Shown here piece after piece: positions 10,100-19,940 of a stretch of DNA of 64,000 nt. Each line of letters begins with the position of its first letter. The stretch's first letter is position 1. Below the pieces are notes generated by a model that made no database searches, was not told the DNA's origin, and saw only the letters and a program-made list of their open reading frames with translations. This DNA is from Streptomyces sp. NBC_01237 (lineage in GTDB: Bacteria; Actinomycetota; Actinomycetes; Streptomycetales; Streptomycetaceae): positions 5,332,001 to 5,396,000 of the forward strand of contig NZ_CP108508.1 in assembly GCF_035917275.1 (NCBI RefSeq), read 5' to 3'. Position numbers and translations under genes: made by a program.

Positions 10100-10815
10100 C
10101 CCTCGCCGCCACGACCACCGCTCTCACCACCGCCGCGGGCCACCCCGGTTTCCTCTCCCCGACCGGTGTCGAGATCGCCTTCCTCCTGGTCGGCCTCGCC
10201 ACCTTCGGCGCCGCGCTCATCACCGTCACGACCAAACAGCTGGTGCACGCCGCCCTCTGGCTGGTCGTGGCGCTCGGCGGACTCGCCGTCGAATACCTCC
10301 TGCTCACCGCGGAGTTCATCGCCTGGGTCCAGGTCCTGATCTACGTGGGTTCCGTCGTCGTCCTCCTCCTCTTCGGACTGATGCTCACCAGAGCGCCCAT
10401 CGGCCGTTCCCCCGACGCCGACTCCGGCAACCGGTGGATCGCGCTCGGTGTGGCCGCGGCCGCCGCGGCGGCCCTCGTCTGGGTGGTCGTGGACGCCTTC
10501 CGCACCACCTGGATCGACCTGGACGGACCGGCCCAGGGCTCCACCGAAGCGACGGGAGAGTTCCTCTTCCGGCACTGGGTGCTGCCGTTCGAAGCACTGT
10601 CGGTCCTGCTGCTCGCGGCCCTGGTCGGGGCGATCGTCCTGTCCCGCAAGAACCAGCCGCCCGCACAGGCCGGAAAGCCCGCACAGGCCGGTAAGCCCGC
10701 GCAGGCCGGAAAGCCCGCGCGGTCCGGAAAGCCCGGGCAGGCCGGAAAGCCCGCCCAGAGCGGGCCGCCCGCGAAGAACCGGCCGTCGACCAGGGGCCGA
10801 GAGGACAAGAGCTGA
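10096..10815 (+). CDS. nuoJ: NADH-quinone oxidoreductase subunit J-like with Lys-Pro tail
   Basis: A 239-residue membrane subunit with five predicted helices; the third has [20 protein letters not shown], typical of NuoJ. The C-terminal 50 residues are a cytosolic tail built of AQAGKP hexapeptides, very basic and without similarity to NuoJ. GTG overlaps the nuoI stop, and its TGA overlaps the nuoK ATG. Confidence 0.92.
   Translation: MTLAATTTALTTAAGHPGFLSPTGVEIAFLLVGLATFGAALITVTTKQLVHAALWLVVALGGLAVEYLLLTAEFIAWVQVLIYVGSVVVLLLFGLMLTRAPIGRSPDADSGNRWIALGVAAAAAAALVWVVVDAFRTTWIDLDGPAQGSTEATGEFLFRHWVLPFEALSVLLLAALVGAIVLSRKNQPPAQAGKPAQAGKPAQAGKPARSGKPGQAGKPAQSGPPAKNRPSTRGREDKS
10663..10752 (+). repeat. 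18-bp tandem repeat inside nuoJ
   Basis: Five consecutive copies of an 18-base unit like GCACAGGCCGGAAAGCCC, each encoding AQAGKP or a close variant. The unit keeps the frame, so copy number could vary without breaking nuoJ. Confidence 0.9.
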
Positions 10816-11240
10816 TGCACCTCGCCTATCCCGCCGTGCTCGCCGTCCTCCTCTTCTGCACCGGGCTGTACGGAGTACTCGCCCGCCGCAACGCGATCCT
10901 CGTCCTGATGTCCGTCGAGCTGATGCTCAACGCCGTCAACCTCAACCTCGTCGCCTTCGACGTCTGGCTCCGCGACGCCCTGCACTCCGGCCAGGCCCTC
11001 ACCCTTTTCACCATCGCCATCGCCGCGGCCGAGATCGGCATCGGCCTGGCGATCGTCCTCGCGGTCTACCGCAACCGCGGCAGCTCCGACGTCGACCGCC
11101 TCCGCGACACCGCCGAGACCGACGCCGCCGAATCACTCCCCGACGACGGCACCGGCACAGGCGCCGACGCGGGTACCGAAGACGCAGACCAGGCCACTGC
11201 TCCGGCAGGGAAGGCAAAGAAGGCAGAGGCCACCGCGTGA
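10815..11240 (+). CDS. nuoK: NADH-quinone oxidoreductase subunit K-like
   Basis: A 141-residue protein. The first 95 residues are a normal NuoK with three membrane helices and the conserved helix-2 Glu in [17 protein letters not shown] and helix-3 Glu in [14 protein letters not shown], both used in proton translocation. A 45-residue acidic, alanine-rich tail follows, ending in a lysine patch. ATG overlaps the nuoJ stop (TGATG). Confidence 0.93.
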   Translation: MHLAYPAVLAVLLFCTGLYGVLARRNAILVLMSVELMLNAVNLNLVAFDVWLRDALHSGQALTLFTIAIAAAEIGIGLAIVLAVYRNRGSSDVDRLRDTAETDAAESLPDDGTGTGADAGTEDADQATAPAGKAKKAEATA

Positions 11241-13237
11241 CCACCACGACGCTCGCCGCCCTCGTCCCCCTCCTTCCCTTCCTGGGCGCGGTCGCCGGCC
11301 TCCTCCTCGGCCGCACCGCCCCCGGATTCGTACGCCCCCTCGCGATCCTCCCCACCCTCGCCGCGGCCGTCATCGCCGTCATCGTCGCCGCACGCCAGGG
11401 CGGCGGCCGGGCCATCGACGCCGCGACCCAGCTGACCCCCACCGGCTCGGTCCCCATCGACCTCGCCCTGCACCTCGACGGCTTCGCCGTCCTCGTCGCC
11501 GTCCTCGTCGGCCTCGTCGCGACCTGTGTGCAGATCTACTCGACCGCCTACCTGCGCGACGACCCCCGCTACCCCTCGTACGCGGCCCTCGTCTCCCTCT
11601 TCACCGCCGCGATGCTCCTCGTCGTCTACTCCGGCGACCTGATGGTGCTCCTGGTCGGCTGGGAGATCATGGGCATCTGCTCGTACTTCCTCGTCGGCCA
11701 CTACTGGGAGACACCCGAAGCACGGGCCGCCTCCCTCAAGGCGTTCCTGGTCACCAAGCTCGGCGACGTCCCCTTCCTCATCGGCCTGTTCGCCCTCGCC
11801 GCCGACACCGGCACCTTCCGGATCACCAAAATCCTCGGCGCCGTGGCGAACGGCGGTCTCGACCACCCCACCCTCATCGCCCTGCTGCTTCTCGCGGGCG
11901 TCGCGGGCAAGTCCGCACAGTTCCCCCTGCACACCTGGCTGCCCGACGCGATGGCCGGTCCCACGCCCGTCTCCGCGCTCATCCACGCCGCGACGATGGT
12001 CGCCGCCGGTATCTACTTCGTGGCCCGGCTCCTCCCCGTCTTCGCCGCCTCCGGCGCGGCCCTCGTCGTCCTCGCCGTGATGGCCGCCGTCACGATGATC
12101 GGCTCGGGTCTCGCCGCCCTCGCCCAGGACGACATCAAGCGCGTCCTCGCCTACTCGACCATCGGCCAGCTCGGCTACATGTCCGGTGCCCTCGCCGTCG
12201 GGGACCGCGGTGCCGCCGTCTTCCACCTCCTGTCGCACGGCGCGTTCAAAGCGGTCCTCTTCCTTGCCGCGGGCGTCGTCATCCACGCCGCCGGGACGAA
12301 CTCACTGGCCGTCATGTCCCGCATGAGCGGCCTCCCCCAGCGCATCCCGGACGCCTACTGGACGATGACCGTCGCGCTCCTGGCCCTCGCGGCGATCCCC
12401 CCGTTCGCCGGCTTCTTCTCCAAGGAAGCCGTACTCGTCGCCGCCGAACACACCGCCTTCGGCGACCGCGACGTCGCCCCGGCCGCCGCGGGCTGGACGA
12501 TCCTCGTCGCCGGACTCGTCGCCGCCCTCCTCACCGCCGCGTACGCCGTGCGCCTGTGGCTCCTCGCCTTCCGGGGCCGCGGTGCCGAGGCCCCGGAGCA
12601 CGGCAGGCAGCCCGTCGCCATGACCTCGGTCCTGTGGATCCTCGCCGTCCCCACCATCGCCTTCGGACTCGCCGTCGGCACGATCGGCGACTGGTTCGAC
12701 GGCCACGCCCTCACTCCCTCCCTCGCCACGGCCGTGCTCTCCACCGGCGTCGGCCTCATCGGCGGACTGGTCACCTACGGCGCCTGGCGGCACACCACGG
12801 CCCTCGCCGCCCGTACCCCGATGGGCTCCGTCGTCGCCCACCCCGACGCCGAACCCGCCCTCGTCGAAGTCGAGGCGATGACCGCGCACACCGCCGCCTA
12901 CGGCCACGACGGGGACGCCCCCGACCCCGCCGACCCCGGCCGCCTGCTGCTCGGCCCGCTGCACCGCCACGCGGCCGCCGGCTTCCACCTCGACGCCCTG
13001 TACGCGGCCCTGTTCGTCCGCCCCGTACTGGGCGCCGCCCGTGTCGTCCGCTTCCTGGACCGCGAGGTCGTCGACACCTACGTACGCGGCTCCGGCACCG
13101 GCGCACGCTGGCTCGGCACCGCGGTCCGCCGCGCCCAGACCGGCAACGTGCAGACCTACCTCAGCGCACTGCTCGCCGGTTCCCTTGTCCTGGCGATCGC
13201 CGCCGTCGTCTTTGCCAACGTCAACGCCGGGTCGTGA
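11237..13237 (+). CDS. nuoL: NADH-quinone oxidoreductase subunit L-like
   Basis: A 666-residue antiporter-like proton pump at the far end of the membrane arm. Signatures include the helix-5 Glu in [17 protein letters not shown], the helix-7 Lys in [32 protein letters not shown] and [11 protein letters not shown]. The long amphipathic lateral helix and last membrane helix occupy about 560-666. GTG overlaps the nuoK stop. Length is normal for the family. Confidence 0.95.
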   Translation: MTTTTLAALVPLLPFLGAVAGLLLGRTAPGFVRPLAILPTLAAAVIAVIVAARQGGGRAIDAATQLTPTGSVPIDLALHLDGFAVLVAVLVGLVATCVQIYSTAYLRDDPRYPSYAALVSLFTAAMLLVVYSGDLMVLLVGWEIMGICSYFLVGHYWETPEARAASLKAFLVTKLGDVPFLIGLFALAADTGTFRITKILGAVANGGLDHPTLIALLLLAGVAGKSAQFPLHTWLPDAMAGPTPVSALIHAATMVAAGIYFVARLLPVFAASGAALVVLAVMAAVTMIGSGLAALAQDDIKRVLAYSTIGQLGYMSGALAVGDRGAAVFHLLSHGAFKAVLFLAAGVVIHAAGTNSLAVMSRMSGLPQRIPDAYWTMTVALLALAAIPPFAGFFSKEAVLVAAEHTAFGDRDVAPAAAGWTILVAGLVAALLTAAYAVRLWLLAFRGRGAEAPEHGRQPVAMTSVLWILAVPTIAFGLAVGTIGDWFDGHALTPSLATAVLSTGVGLIGGLVTYGAWRHTTALAARTPMGSVVAHPDAEPALVEVEAMTAHTAAYGHDGDAPDPADPGRLLLGPLHRHAAAGFHLDALYAALFVRPVLGAARVVRFLDREVVDTYVRGSGTGARWLGTAVRRAQTGNVQTYLSALLAGSLVLAIAAVVFANVNAGS

Positions 13238-13240
13238 GCC

Positions 13241-14830
13241 GTGATCGATATCAGCGAATCCGTGATGCAGTTCCTTCTCGCGTTCCTCGTCGCCGGCCCG
13301 CTCCTCGGCGCCGCCGCGGCCCTGCTCCCCGCCCCGCCCGGACTGCGCGGCAGGAACCCCGACCAGGCCGTGCTCCGCCACGGAGTGACCGTCACCGGCG
13401 TCATCCTCATCGCCGCGATCGTCCTGGCCGTCGGCTTCGACCACGACAACCCGTCGAAGATGCAGGCCACCACCGACATCAGCTGGATCCCGGCGCTCGA
13501 CGTCCGCATCCACCTCGGCATCGACGGCATCTCGCTCCCCCTTCTCGTACTCACCGCGCTCCTGACCTTCCTCTGCGCGGTGTACAGCTACTTCAAGATG
13601 CCCCCGGGCCCGTCCCCGAAGGCGTTCGTTGCCCTGATCCTCGTGCTGGAGTCCGGCACCCTCGCCACCTTCGCCGTCCTCGACCTGCTGCTGTTCTTCC
13701 TCGCCTTCGAGATGGTCCTCATCCCGATGTACTTCCTCATCGCCCGCTGGGGCGGCGACCGGAAGCAGGCCGCCGCCTGGAAGTTCATCCTCTACACGCT
13801 GCTCGGCTCGGTCGTCATGCTGCTGGGCCTCCTCCTCATCGGACTGGAGAGCGGCACCTTCGACATGGTGGCACTCGCCACTGACAACGGCCGTGGCCTC
13901 ACCTCGTCCGTGCAGGTCATCGCCGTGCTGGCGATCGGCGTCGGCCTCGCCGTGAAGACCCCGATGTGGCCGCTGCACAGCTGGCTCCCGGACGCCCACA
14001 CGGCCGCGCCGACCGTCGGCTCCGTCCTCCTCGCGGGCGTCATGCTGAAGATGGGAACGTACGGGTTCGTCCGCATCCTGCTCCCCATCACCCCCGACGG
14101 GATGCACACCTTCGCGCCCTACCTCGCCGCCTTCGCGGTCGTCGGCATCATCTACGGGTCCCTCGCCTGCCTCGCGCTGGCCCGCCCCGGTGCCAAGGGC
14201 GACCTCAAGCGCCTGATCGCGTACTCCTCGGTCGGCCACATGGGGTTCGTCCTCCTCGGCATCGCGACCATGACCCCCACCGGTGTCAACGGCGCGCTCT
14301 TCGCCAACATCGCCCACGGCCTCATCACCGGACTGCTCTTCTTCCTGGTCGGCGCGGTCAAGGACCGCTACGGCACCGCCGACCTCGACACCCTCGCCGG
14401 TGCGACCGGAGCCGCCCTCTACGGCCGGGCCCCCCGTCTCGGGGCCCTCCTCGCCTTCGCCGCCGTCGCCTCGCTGGGCCTGCCGGGACTCGCCGGATTC
14501 TGGGGCGAAATGCTCACTCTGTTCGGCGCCTTCGATCCCGCCGACGGCCTCAGCCGCCCCGCCTTCCGCACCTTCATGGCCATCGGCGCGTTCGGCACCC
14601 TGCTCACCGCCGCGTACATGCTCATCGTCGTACGCCGCGTCTGCATGGGGGAGCACACCCCGTCCCAGCAGCCCGGAAGCACGCGGCAGCTCGCCGACAT
14701 CCAGACGTACGAATACGCCGCCTGGACCCCGCTCGCCGCCCTCACCGTCCTCGCCGGACTCTGGCCCGCCGTCCTTCTCGGCCTCACCGACCCGGCCGTG
14801 CAGAAGCTCCTCGCAGGAGGCAAGTCGTGA
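13241..14830 (+). CDS. nuoM: NADH-quinone oxidoreductase subunit M-like
   Basis: A 529-residue antiporter-like proton pump. Signatures: FEMVLIPMYFLIARWGG with the helix-5 Glu, LAVKTPMWPLHSWLPDAH with the helix-7 Lys, APTVGSVLLAGVMLKMGTYG, and AYSSVGHMGFVLLG. About 14 membrane helices. GTG at 13241 lies three bases after the nuoL stop. Length and motifs are standard. Confidence 0.95.
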   Translation: MIDISESVMQFLLAFLVAGPLLGAAAALLPAPPGLRGRNPDQAVLRHGVTVTGVILIAAIVLAVGFDHDNPSKMQATTDISWIPALDVRIHLGIDGISLPLLVLTALLTFLCAVYSYFKMPPGPSPKAFVALILVLESGTLATFAVLDLLLFFLAFEMVLIPMYFLIARWGGDRKQAAAWKFILYTLLGSVVMLLGLLLIGLESGTFDMVALATDNGRGLTSSVQVIAVLAIGVGLAVKTPMWPLHSWLPDAHTAAPTVGSVLLAGVMLKMGTYGFVRILLPITPDGMHTFAPYLAAFAVVGIIYGSLACLALARPGAKGDLKRLIAYSSVGHMGFVLLGIATMTPTGVNGALFANIAHGLITGLLFFLVGAVKDRYGTADLDTLAGATGAALYGRAPRLGALLAFAAVASLGLPGLAGFWGEMLTLFGAFDPADGLSRPAFRTFMAIGAFGTLLTAAYMLIVVRRVCMGEHTPSQQPGSTRQLADIQTYEYAAWTPLAALTVLAGLWPAVLLGLTDPAVQKLLAGGKS

Positions 14831-16500
14831 CCGCGGACCTCGTGACCACAGCAGCCGGGACCACGCACCTCGTCGCGGGAACAGCAGCCGGAACAGGGGC
14901 GGGCACAGGAGCCGGAAGCGGCGCCCCGGGCCTGCTCGCCACCGCGGCCGACAGCACCCCCAGCCTCGTCCAGTCCATCGACTGGCTCGCCATCGCGCCC
15001 CCCGCCGTCGTGGCCGCGGTCGCCCTGATCGTCCTCGTCGCCGACCTGCTCGTCCCCGAACACCGCAAGCCGCTCCTCGGGTACGGCACCATCGCCGGGC
15101 TCGTCGCCGCACTCGCCCTGCTCATCCCGCTGCGCGCCGGGGACCGCTCCACCTTCTGCGTCACCGACGGCGCCCAGGCATGCAGCTACACCGCCGACCA
15201 CTTCGCCCTCGTCATCCAGGCCCTCGTGCTCGGCGGCGCCCTGCTCACCGCCCTGCTCTCCCTCGACGACACGCGCAAGCTGCCCGCGGGCGAGTTCTGG
15301 TTCCTGCTGCTGTCCTCCGCGGCGGGCGCGGCCCTCCTGCCCGCCGCCCGCGACCTCACCACGCTCGTCGTCGCCCTCGAAGTCGCCTCCCTGCCCGCCT
15401 TCGCCCTGGTCGGCATCAAACGCGGCGACCGGCGCTCCTCCGAGGCCGCACTGAAGTTCTTCCTCTCCTCGGTCGTCGCGACCGCCGTGATGCTTCTCGG
15501 CGTCAGCTTCGTGTACGCGGCCACCGGCACGATGCACCTCACCGAGATCGCCGACCGCCTCGACGCCGTGCCCGGTCAGCTGGACACCCTCGCCAAGGCG
15601 GGCGTCGCCCTCACGCTCGTCGGCTTCGCCTTCAAGACGGCCGCCGCGCCCTTCCACTTCTGGGTGCCCGACACCTACGTCGGCGCCCCCCTGCCGATCG
15701 CCGCCTACCTCTCCGTCGTCGGCAAGGCCGTCGGGTTCTCCGGCCTCATCCTCGTCACCGTGATCGCGTTCCCCGCCTACGCCGACGTCTGGGGACCGGC
15801 CCTCGCCGTCCTCGCCGCGCTCACCATGACCATCGGCAACGTCGCCGCACTGCGCCAGAACGCCACCCGCGCCCGCAGCGCCGTCCGCCTGCTCGCCTGG
15901 TCGTCCGTCGCCCAGGCCGGCTATCTCCTGGTCCCGATCGCCGCCGCCGCGTACTCCGGCGACGAACAGATCGGCTCCACCGTCGCGTACGCCCTCATGT
16001 ACGCCGTCGTGAACCTCGGCGCGTTCGCCGTCGCCGCCCTCGTGGCCCGTACGAGCCCCGGCAACCGGCTCACCGACTACCGCGGCCTGTACGCCACCCG
16101 CCCGCTCGCCGCCCTCGCGATGGGCTTCTTCCTGCTCTGCCTGGCCGGTCTGCCGCCCGGCATCATCGGCCTCTTCGCGAAGGTGACCGTCTTCTCCGCC
16201 GCCGTCGACGCGGGACTCGGCTGGCTCGCCGTCGTCATGGCCGTCAACGTAGTGATCGCCCTCTACTACTACCTTCAGTGGACAGCGGCCCTCTTCCGCA
16301 CTCCGGAAGCGGGCGACACCGCCGTGCCCGCCGCCGACGGCACCGGAACGGGCAGCGGCGGCGCCCCGGCGCCCGCTCCGCACCGGCTTCGCGCCCCTGC
16401 GCCCCTGGTCACGGCGATCGTCCTCACCACCCTCGCGGGCGTGGCCCTCTCCGGCGCCCCGCAGCTCGTGCTCAGGTTCGCCGCAGTCAGCCTCTTCTGA
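14827..16500 (+). CDS. nuoN: NADH-quinone oxidoreductase subunit N-like
   Basis: A 557-residue antiporter-like proton pump and last gene of the cluster. Signatures: ALEVASLPAFALVGIKRGD, FKTAAAPFHFWVPDTYVGAP and ARSAVRLLAWSSVAQAGYL. An N-terminal Thr/Ala/Gly-rich stretch of about 40 residues precedes the first helix, and a Gly/Pro-rich loop lies near residue 505. GTG overlaps the nuoM stop. A 7-bp hairpin (GGCCGGG arms) just after the stop at 16504-16526 may end the operon. Confidence 0.94.
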   Translation: MTADLVTTAAGTTHLVAGTAAGTGAGTGAGSGAPGLLATAADSTPSLVQSIDWLAIAPPAVVAAVALIVLVADLLVPEHRKPLLGYGTIAGLVAALALLIPLRAGDRSTFCVTDGAQACSYTADHFALVIQALVLGGALLTALLSLDDTRKLPAGEFWFLLLSSAAGAALLPAARDLTTLVVALEVASLPAFALVGIKRGDRRSSEAALKFFLSSVVATAVMLLGVSFVYAATGTMHLTEIADRLDAVPGQLDTLAKAGVALTLVGFAFKTAAAPFHFWVPDTYVGAPLPIAAYLSVVGKAVGFSGLILVTVIAFPAYADVWGPALAVLAALTMTIGNVAALRQNATRARSAVRLLAWSSVAQAGYLLVPIAAAAYSGDEQIGSTVAYALMYAVVNLGAFAVAALVARTSPGNRLTDYRGLYATRPLAALAMGFFLLCLAGLPPGIIGLFAKVTVFSAAVDAGLGWLAVVMAVNVVIALYYYLQWTAALFRTPEAGDTAVPAADGTGTGSGGAPAPAPHRLRAPAPLVTAIVLTTLAGVALSGAPQLVLRFAAVSLF

Positions 16501-16627
16501 GACCGGCCGGGAACGTCGCCCGGCCGCCCAAGATCGGTTTGCCCACGGCGGTCCCCACAGGGCAGGGTTCATGCCTGCATACGTCACGTAAAGGACGTCA
16601 CGTAGCGGGCACGGAAGAGGGAAAGCA

Positions 16628-17089
16628 GTGCTGAACGGGTTCAAGGACTTCATCCTGCGTGGAAACGTCATCTCGATGGCGATCGGGCTCGCCGTGGGAG
16701 CAGCCTTCACCGCGGTCGTCACCGGCTTCAGTACCGCGTTCATCACCCCGCTGATCGGCCTCGCCACCGGCTCGGTCGGTGACTTCAGCGCGGCGGAGTT
16801 CGCGGTGGAGGGCGCCATCTTCCCGTACGGAAAGTTCCTCGCCGCCGCCATCGCCTTCCTCATCACCGCCGCGGTCCTCTACTTCTGCGTCGTCGTCCCC
16901 ATGGCCAAGGTCCAGAACCGCTTCACGGCCAAGGCCGACGAGAAGGCCGACATCAAGGCCGCCGTGCGCGACTGCCCCCGCTGCTTCACCGAGATCCCCT
17001 CCATCGCCTCCCGCTGCGGACACTGCACCAGCGAGGTCGAGCCCGACCCCGAGGCCCTCGCGCTCGCCGGACTCCCCGCCCAGCGCTGA
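16628..17089 (+). CDS. mscL: large-conductance mechanosensitive channel, zinc-ribbon variant
   Basis: A 153-residue membrane channel that releases solutes under osmotic downshock. The N-terminus MLNGFKDFILRGNVISMAIG (amphipathic helix and gate-lining helix) and the second helix near 75-97 (YGKFLAAAIAFLITAAVLYF) fit MscL. After the second helix the family normally ends in a short cytosolic helix. Here that is followed by CPRC-x14-CGHC (about 121-142), a likely zinc ribbon. GTG start with GAGGGAAA upstream. Confidence 0.9.
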   Translation: MLNGFKDFILRGNVISMAIGLAVGAAFTAVVTGFSTAFITPLIGLATGSVGDFSAAEFAVEGAIFPYGKFLAAAIAFLITAAVLYFCVVVPMAKVQNRFTAKADEKADIKAAVRDCPRCFTEIPSIASRCGHCTSEVEPDPEALALAGLPAQR

Positions 17090-17396
17090 CCGCCTCGGCA
17101 CCGATCACGCTCGGCGCCGACCCGCCGACGCCGACCCCCTCGGCACCGAACCCGCTTCGGCGCCGCCCCGGCTCACCGCCGGACCGCCCCACCGCGACAC
17201 CCGTACGGCCCAGCGGCGGATCGTACGGGTACGGAGCCCGAACCGGCCGGAACAGCCGGACGGGCCCCACCCTCCGGCCGCGCGCACAAGGGAACTAGCT
17301 CTCCTCGCCTGGCGTTGACCAGTACGGGAGGCTCCACTGGAGAGTGGAGCACCACCAAGCAAGGGTTCCCCTGCTGCACCACTTGGAGGGCGTACC
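17090..17396. other. 307-base gap between mscL and htpX
   Basis: No gene is supported. Near its right end is a perfect 8-bp inverted repeat (GCTCCACT, 4-base loop, complement) at 17331-17350, just upstream of the htpX ribosome site TTGGAGGG; it could be an operator or an mRNA hairpin. The left 200 bases are unremarkable GC-rich sequence. Confidence 0.45.
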
Positions 17397-18260
17397 GTGC
17401 ACCGCCGGCACAACGGGCTGAGAACCGCCGTACTCCTCGGGGGCCTGTCCGCACTCATCATCGTCATCGGCAGCTTCTTCGGCCGTACGGGTCTGATCGT
17501 CGCGCTCGTCGTAGCGGTCGGCACCAACGCCTACGCGTACTGGAACAGCGACAAGCTGGCTCTCAGGGCCATGCGGGCCCGGCCCGTCAGCGAGTTCGAA
17601 GCGCCGCAGCTCTACCGCATCGTCCGGGAACTCTCCACCGCGGCCCGGCAGCCCATGCCCCGGCTCTACATCTCCCCGACCCAGGCGCCCAACGCCTTCG
17701 CGACCGGCCGCAACCCGCGCAACGCGGCGGTCTGCTGCACCGACGGCATCCTCCAGATCCTCGACGAACGAGAGCTGCGAGGAGTCCTGGGGCACGAGCT
17801 CAGCCATGTCTACAACCGCGACATCCTGATCTCGTCCGTCGCCGGAGCCCTGGCCTCCGTCATCATGTTCCTCGTCAACTTCGCCTGGCTGATTCCCATC
17901 GGCCGGTCCAACGACGACGAGGGCCCCGGCATTCTGGGCATGATGCTGATCATGATCCTGGGCCCGCTCGCCGCATCGGTCATCCAACTGGCCGTCAGCC
18001 GCTCCCGCGAGTACGAGGCCGACGCCTCCGGTGCCCAGCTCACCGGAGACCCCCTCGCGCTGGCCGGCGCCCTGCGCAAGCTCGACGCCGGTACGAAGCA
18101 GCTTCCGCTGCCCGCCGAACCGAGGATCGAGACCGCGAGCCACATGATGATCGCGAACCCGTTCCGCCCCGGCCGGGGAATGGCCAAGATGTTCTCGACG
18201 CACCCGCCGATGGCGGAGCGCATCGCCCGACTCGAGCAGATGGCAGGTCATCGCCCGTGA
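17397..18260 (+). CDS. htpX: M48 membrane zinc metalloprotease HtpX
   Basis: A 287-residue integral membrane protease that degrades damaged membrane proteins. Two N-terminal helices (about 10-45) precede the zinc site HELSH at 133-137; the third ligand Glu is in [10 protein letters not shown] after two more helices. GTG is preceded by GGAGGG. Its stop overlaps the next gene, so the YccF-like protein is co-translated. Family and length are normal. Confidence 0.92.
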   Translation: MHRRHNGLRTAVLLGGLSALIIVIGSFFGRTGLIVALVVAVGTNAYAYWNSDKLALRAMRARPVSEFEAPQLYRIVRELSTAARQPMPRLYISPTQAPNAFATGRNPRNAAVCCTDGILQILDERELRGVLGHELSHVYNRDILISSVAGALASVIMFLVNFAWLIPIGRSNDDEGPGILGMMLIMILGPLAASVIQLAVSRSREYEADASGAQLTGDPLALAGALRKLDAGTKQLPLPAEPRIETASHMMIANPFRPGRGMAKMFSTHPPMAERIARLEQMAGHRP

Positions 18261-18649
18261 AGACAATCCTGAACGTCATATGGCTCGTCCTGTGCGGCTT
18301 CTGGATGTTCCTCGGCTACATCGCCGCAGGGCTGCTGCTGTGCATCACGATCATCGGCATCCCCTTCGGCCTCGCGGCGTTCCGCATCGGCGTCTACGCC
18401 CTGTGGCCCTTCGGGTACACGGTCGTGGACCGCCGGGACGCCGGCGCGCCCTCCTGCGTCGGCAACGTCCTCTGGCTGGTCCTCGCCGGATGGTGGCTCG
18501 CACTCGGCCACATCTTCACCGGCATCGCCCTGTGCGTCACCATCATCGGTATCCCGCTCGGCATCGCGAACTTCAAGCTGATCCCGGTCTCGCTCATGCC
18601 CTTCGGCAAGGAGATCGTCCGCACCGACCAGCCCTTCGCCTCCCGGTAG
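18257..18649 (+). CDS. YccF-domain membrane protein
   Basis: A 130-residue protein with two tandem YccF units, each holding [16 protein letters not shown] or [20 protein letters not shown] hairpins and a conserved WP(F/L) or MPFG motif. Four membrane segments. GTG overlaps the htpX stop by four bases, implying coupled expression. The biochemical role of YccF proteins is not known. Confidence 0.85.
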   Translation: MKTILNVIWLVLCGFWMFLGYIAAGLLLCITIIGIPFGLAAFRIGVYALWPFGYTVVDRRDAGAPSCVGNVLWLVLAGWWLALGHIFTGIALCVTIIGIPLGIANFKLIPVSLMPFGKEIVRTDQPFASR

Positions 18650-18687
18650 AACACCCGGACGGGGCCGCAGGCAACCGTCCGCACGCC

Positions 18688-18714
18688 CCTGGCGTCTTGG
18701 ATTTCAAGACCAGG
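18688..18714 (+). promoter_or_regulatory. inverted repeat upstream of the GlsB-like gene
   Basis: GTCTTG, a 5-base loop GATTT and CAAGAC form a perfect palindrome, extended outward by CCTGG/CCAGG with one bulge. It ends 20 bases before the ATG at 18735. It could be a repressor site or a terminator of the htpX-yccF unit. Confidence 0.4.
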
Positions 18715-18734
18715 TAAGGGGTAGGTGCGGCAGC

Positions 18735-19007
18735 ATGAGCATTATCGGTTGGATCATTCTCGGGCTGCTCGCGGGCGCCATAGCCAAAATCCTGCTGCCG
18801 GGCCGGGACCCGGGCGGCATCATCGGCACGACCCTCATCGGCATCGTGGGTGCCTTCCTCGGCGGCTGGCTGTCCAGCCGGTTCCTCGACCGCCCCATCA
18901 GCAACGACTTCTACGACACGGCGACATGGGTGGCCGCCATCGCGGGCTCCCTCGTCCTGCTCATCGCCTACCGGCTGCTCTTCGGCAACTCACGCGAACG
19001 GCGCTGA
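18735..19007 (+). CDS. GlsB/YeaQ/YmgE-family stress-response membrane protein
   Basis: A 90-residue transglycosylase-associated-type membrane protein. It has three hydrophobic helices with glycine-rich packing motifs: GWIILGLLAGAIAKILLPG, IIGTTLIGIVGAFLGGWL and a C-terminal helix. The family is often induced by stress; the exact function is unknown. Its 3' end overlaps the convergent alkB-like gene by 18 bases. Confidence 0.87.
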   Translation: MSIIGWIILGLLAGAIAKILLPGRDPGGIIGTTLIGIVGAFLGGWLSSRFLDRPISNDFYDTATWVAAIAGSLVLLIAYRLLFGNSRERR

Positions 19008-19850
19008 CCGCGGCCGGCCGCCCCCGGCGCCCGGCCGCTCATGGAGCCCCGTCTCGCGCAGCGTCACATTGAGCCGGCCGGCCCGCAGTCCCGCCGCCGG
19101 GCCGGCCGTCCCCGGGTACACCTTCGGCACCCCGTGGAACGCGAAACGTGACGGCCCGCCGAAGACGAACAGGTCCCCGGAGGCCAACTCCACATCGGTG
19201 TACGGCCGCCCGCGATCCTGTGTGTTCCCGAACCGGAACACACAGGTGTCGCCCACGCTCAGCGATACCACCGGAGCACCGGAGCGCTCCTCCTTGTCCT
19301 GGTGCATGCCCATTTTCGCCGCACCGTCATAGAAGTTGATCAGCGCGGTGTCCGGCGCGAACGACGCGGCGGCGTCCGCGTCCCCGTACGCCTCCGCCAC
19401 CGCCGCACGCCCCAGATCGGCCAGCCATTCGGGGAACGGGGCCACTCGCGCCCCGTTCACATCGTCGGCGGTACGCCCGTAGCGGTACGGCTGCCAGTGC
19501 CACCCCAGGCACACCGTGCGCACCGACATCACCCCACCGCCCGGCAACACCGTGTGCCGCAAGGGAACGGGACCCCGCGCCCACTGACGGCAGGCGGCCA
19601 CCAACTCCCGTCGGCGGTCCACCGACAGCCACTCCGGCACATGGACGGCGCCCGGTGCGACGACCCGCCGCGGCCGGGGAAAGAGGCCGTCGGACGACGA
19701 CGGCGGATCCACCCGCGGAACCACTCGGACCACCACCTTCAGAACCTCGTACCGCCCCGTGCCGGTGCCGGCGCGGGGCACACGCACCACGCCACCGTCC
19801 GCGGCACCGGCACAGGGCTCTCGCCACGCCGCAGGGCACTTCTCCGCCAC
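18990..19850 (-). CDS. alkB: AlkB-family Fe(II)/2-oxoglutarate dioxygenase
   Basis: Oxidatively removes alkyl groups from DNA or RNA bases. The HxD iron pair is in KMGMHQDKEE, the distal His in RFAFHGVPKV, and the 2-oxoglutarate Arg in GRLNVTLRETG. The substrate loop has ALINFYDG. The start at 19850 (GTG, with GGGAG upstream) gives 286 residues; about 60 N-terminal residues are not conserved, and an internal GTG near 19732 with GAGG upstream would give a more usual length. It lies beside an O6-alkylguanine transferase, forming an alkylation-repair pair. Confidence 0.88.
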   Translation of the reverse strand: MAEKCPAAWREPCAGAADGGVVRVPRAGTGTGRYEVLKVVVRVVPRVDPPSSSDGLFPRPRRVVAPGAVHVPEWLSVDRRRELVAACRQWARGPVPLRHTVLPGGGVMSVRTVCLGWHWQPYRYGRTADDVNGARVAPFPEWLADLGRAAVAEAYGDADAAASFAPDTALINFYDGAAKMGMHQDKEERSGAPVVSLSVGDTCVFRFGNTQDRGRPYTDVELASGDLFVFGGPSRFAFHGVPKVYPGTAGPAAGLRAGRLNVTLRETGLHERPGAGGGRPRSAPFA

Positions 19851-19886
19851 ACAGGACTCCCGGCGCCCACAGCAAGGGTCTCAGAG

Positions 19887-19940
19887 CCCCGCCGGCTCAG
19901 CGCCGTGGCCCACCCGGCCCCGCCGGCTCAGCGCCGTGGC
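19887..19940. repeat. 23-bp direct repeat spanning the ogt stop
   Basis: An identical 23-base sequence occurs at 19887-19909 and 19918-19940. The second copy contains the stop codon and last codons of the ogt gene, so the first looks like a 31-base tandem duplication of the gene end. Confidence 0.8.

Noticed and set aside
12302..15112. 936-codon antisense frame across nuoL, nuoM and nuoN
   Set aside because: Crosses three clear genes, is Gly/Glu/Asp-rich and has no family match; a GC-skew shadow.
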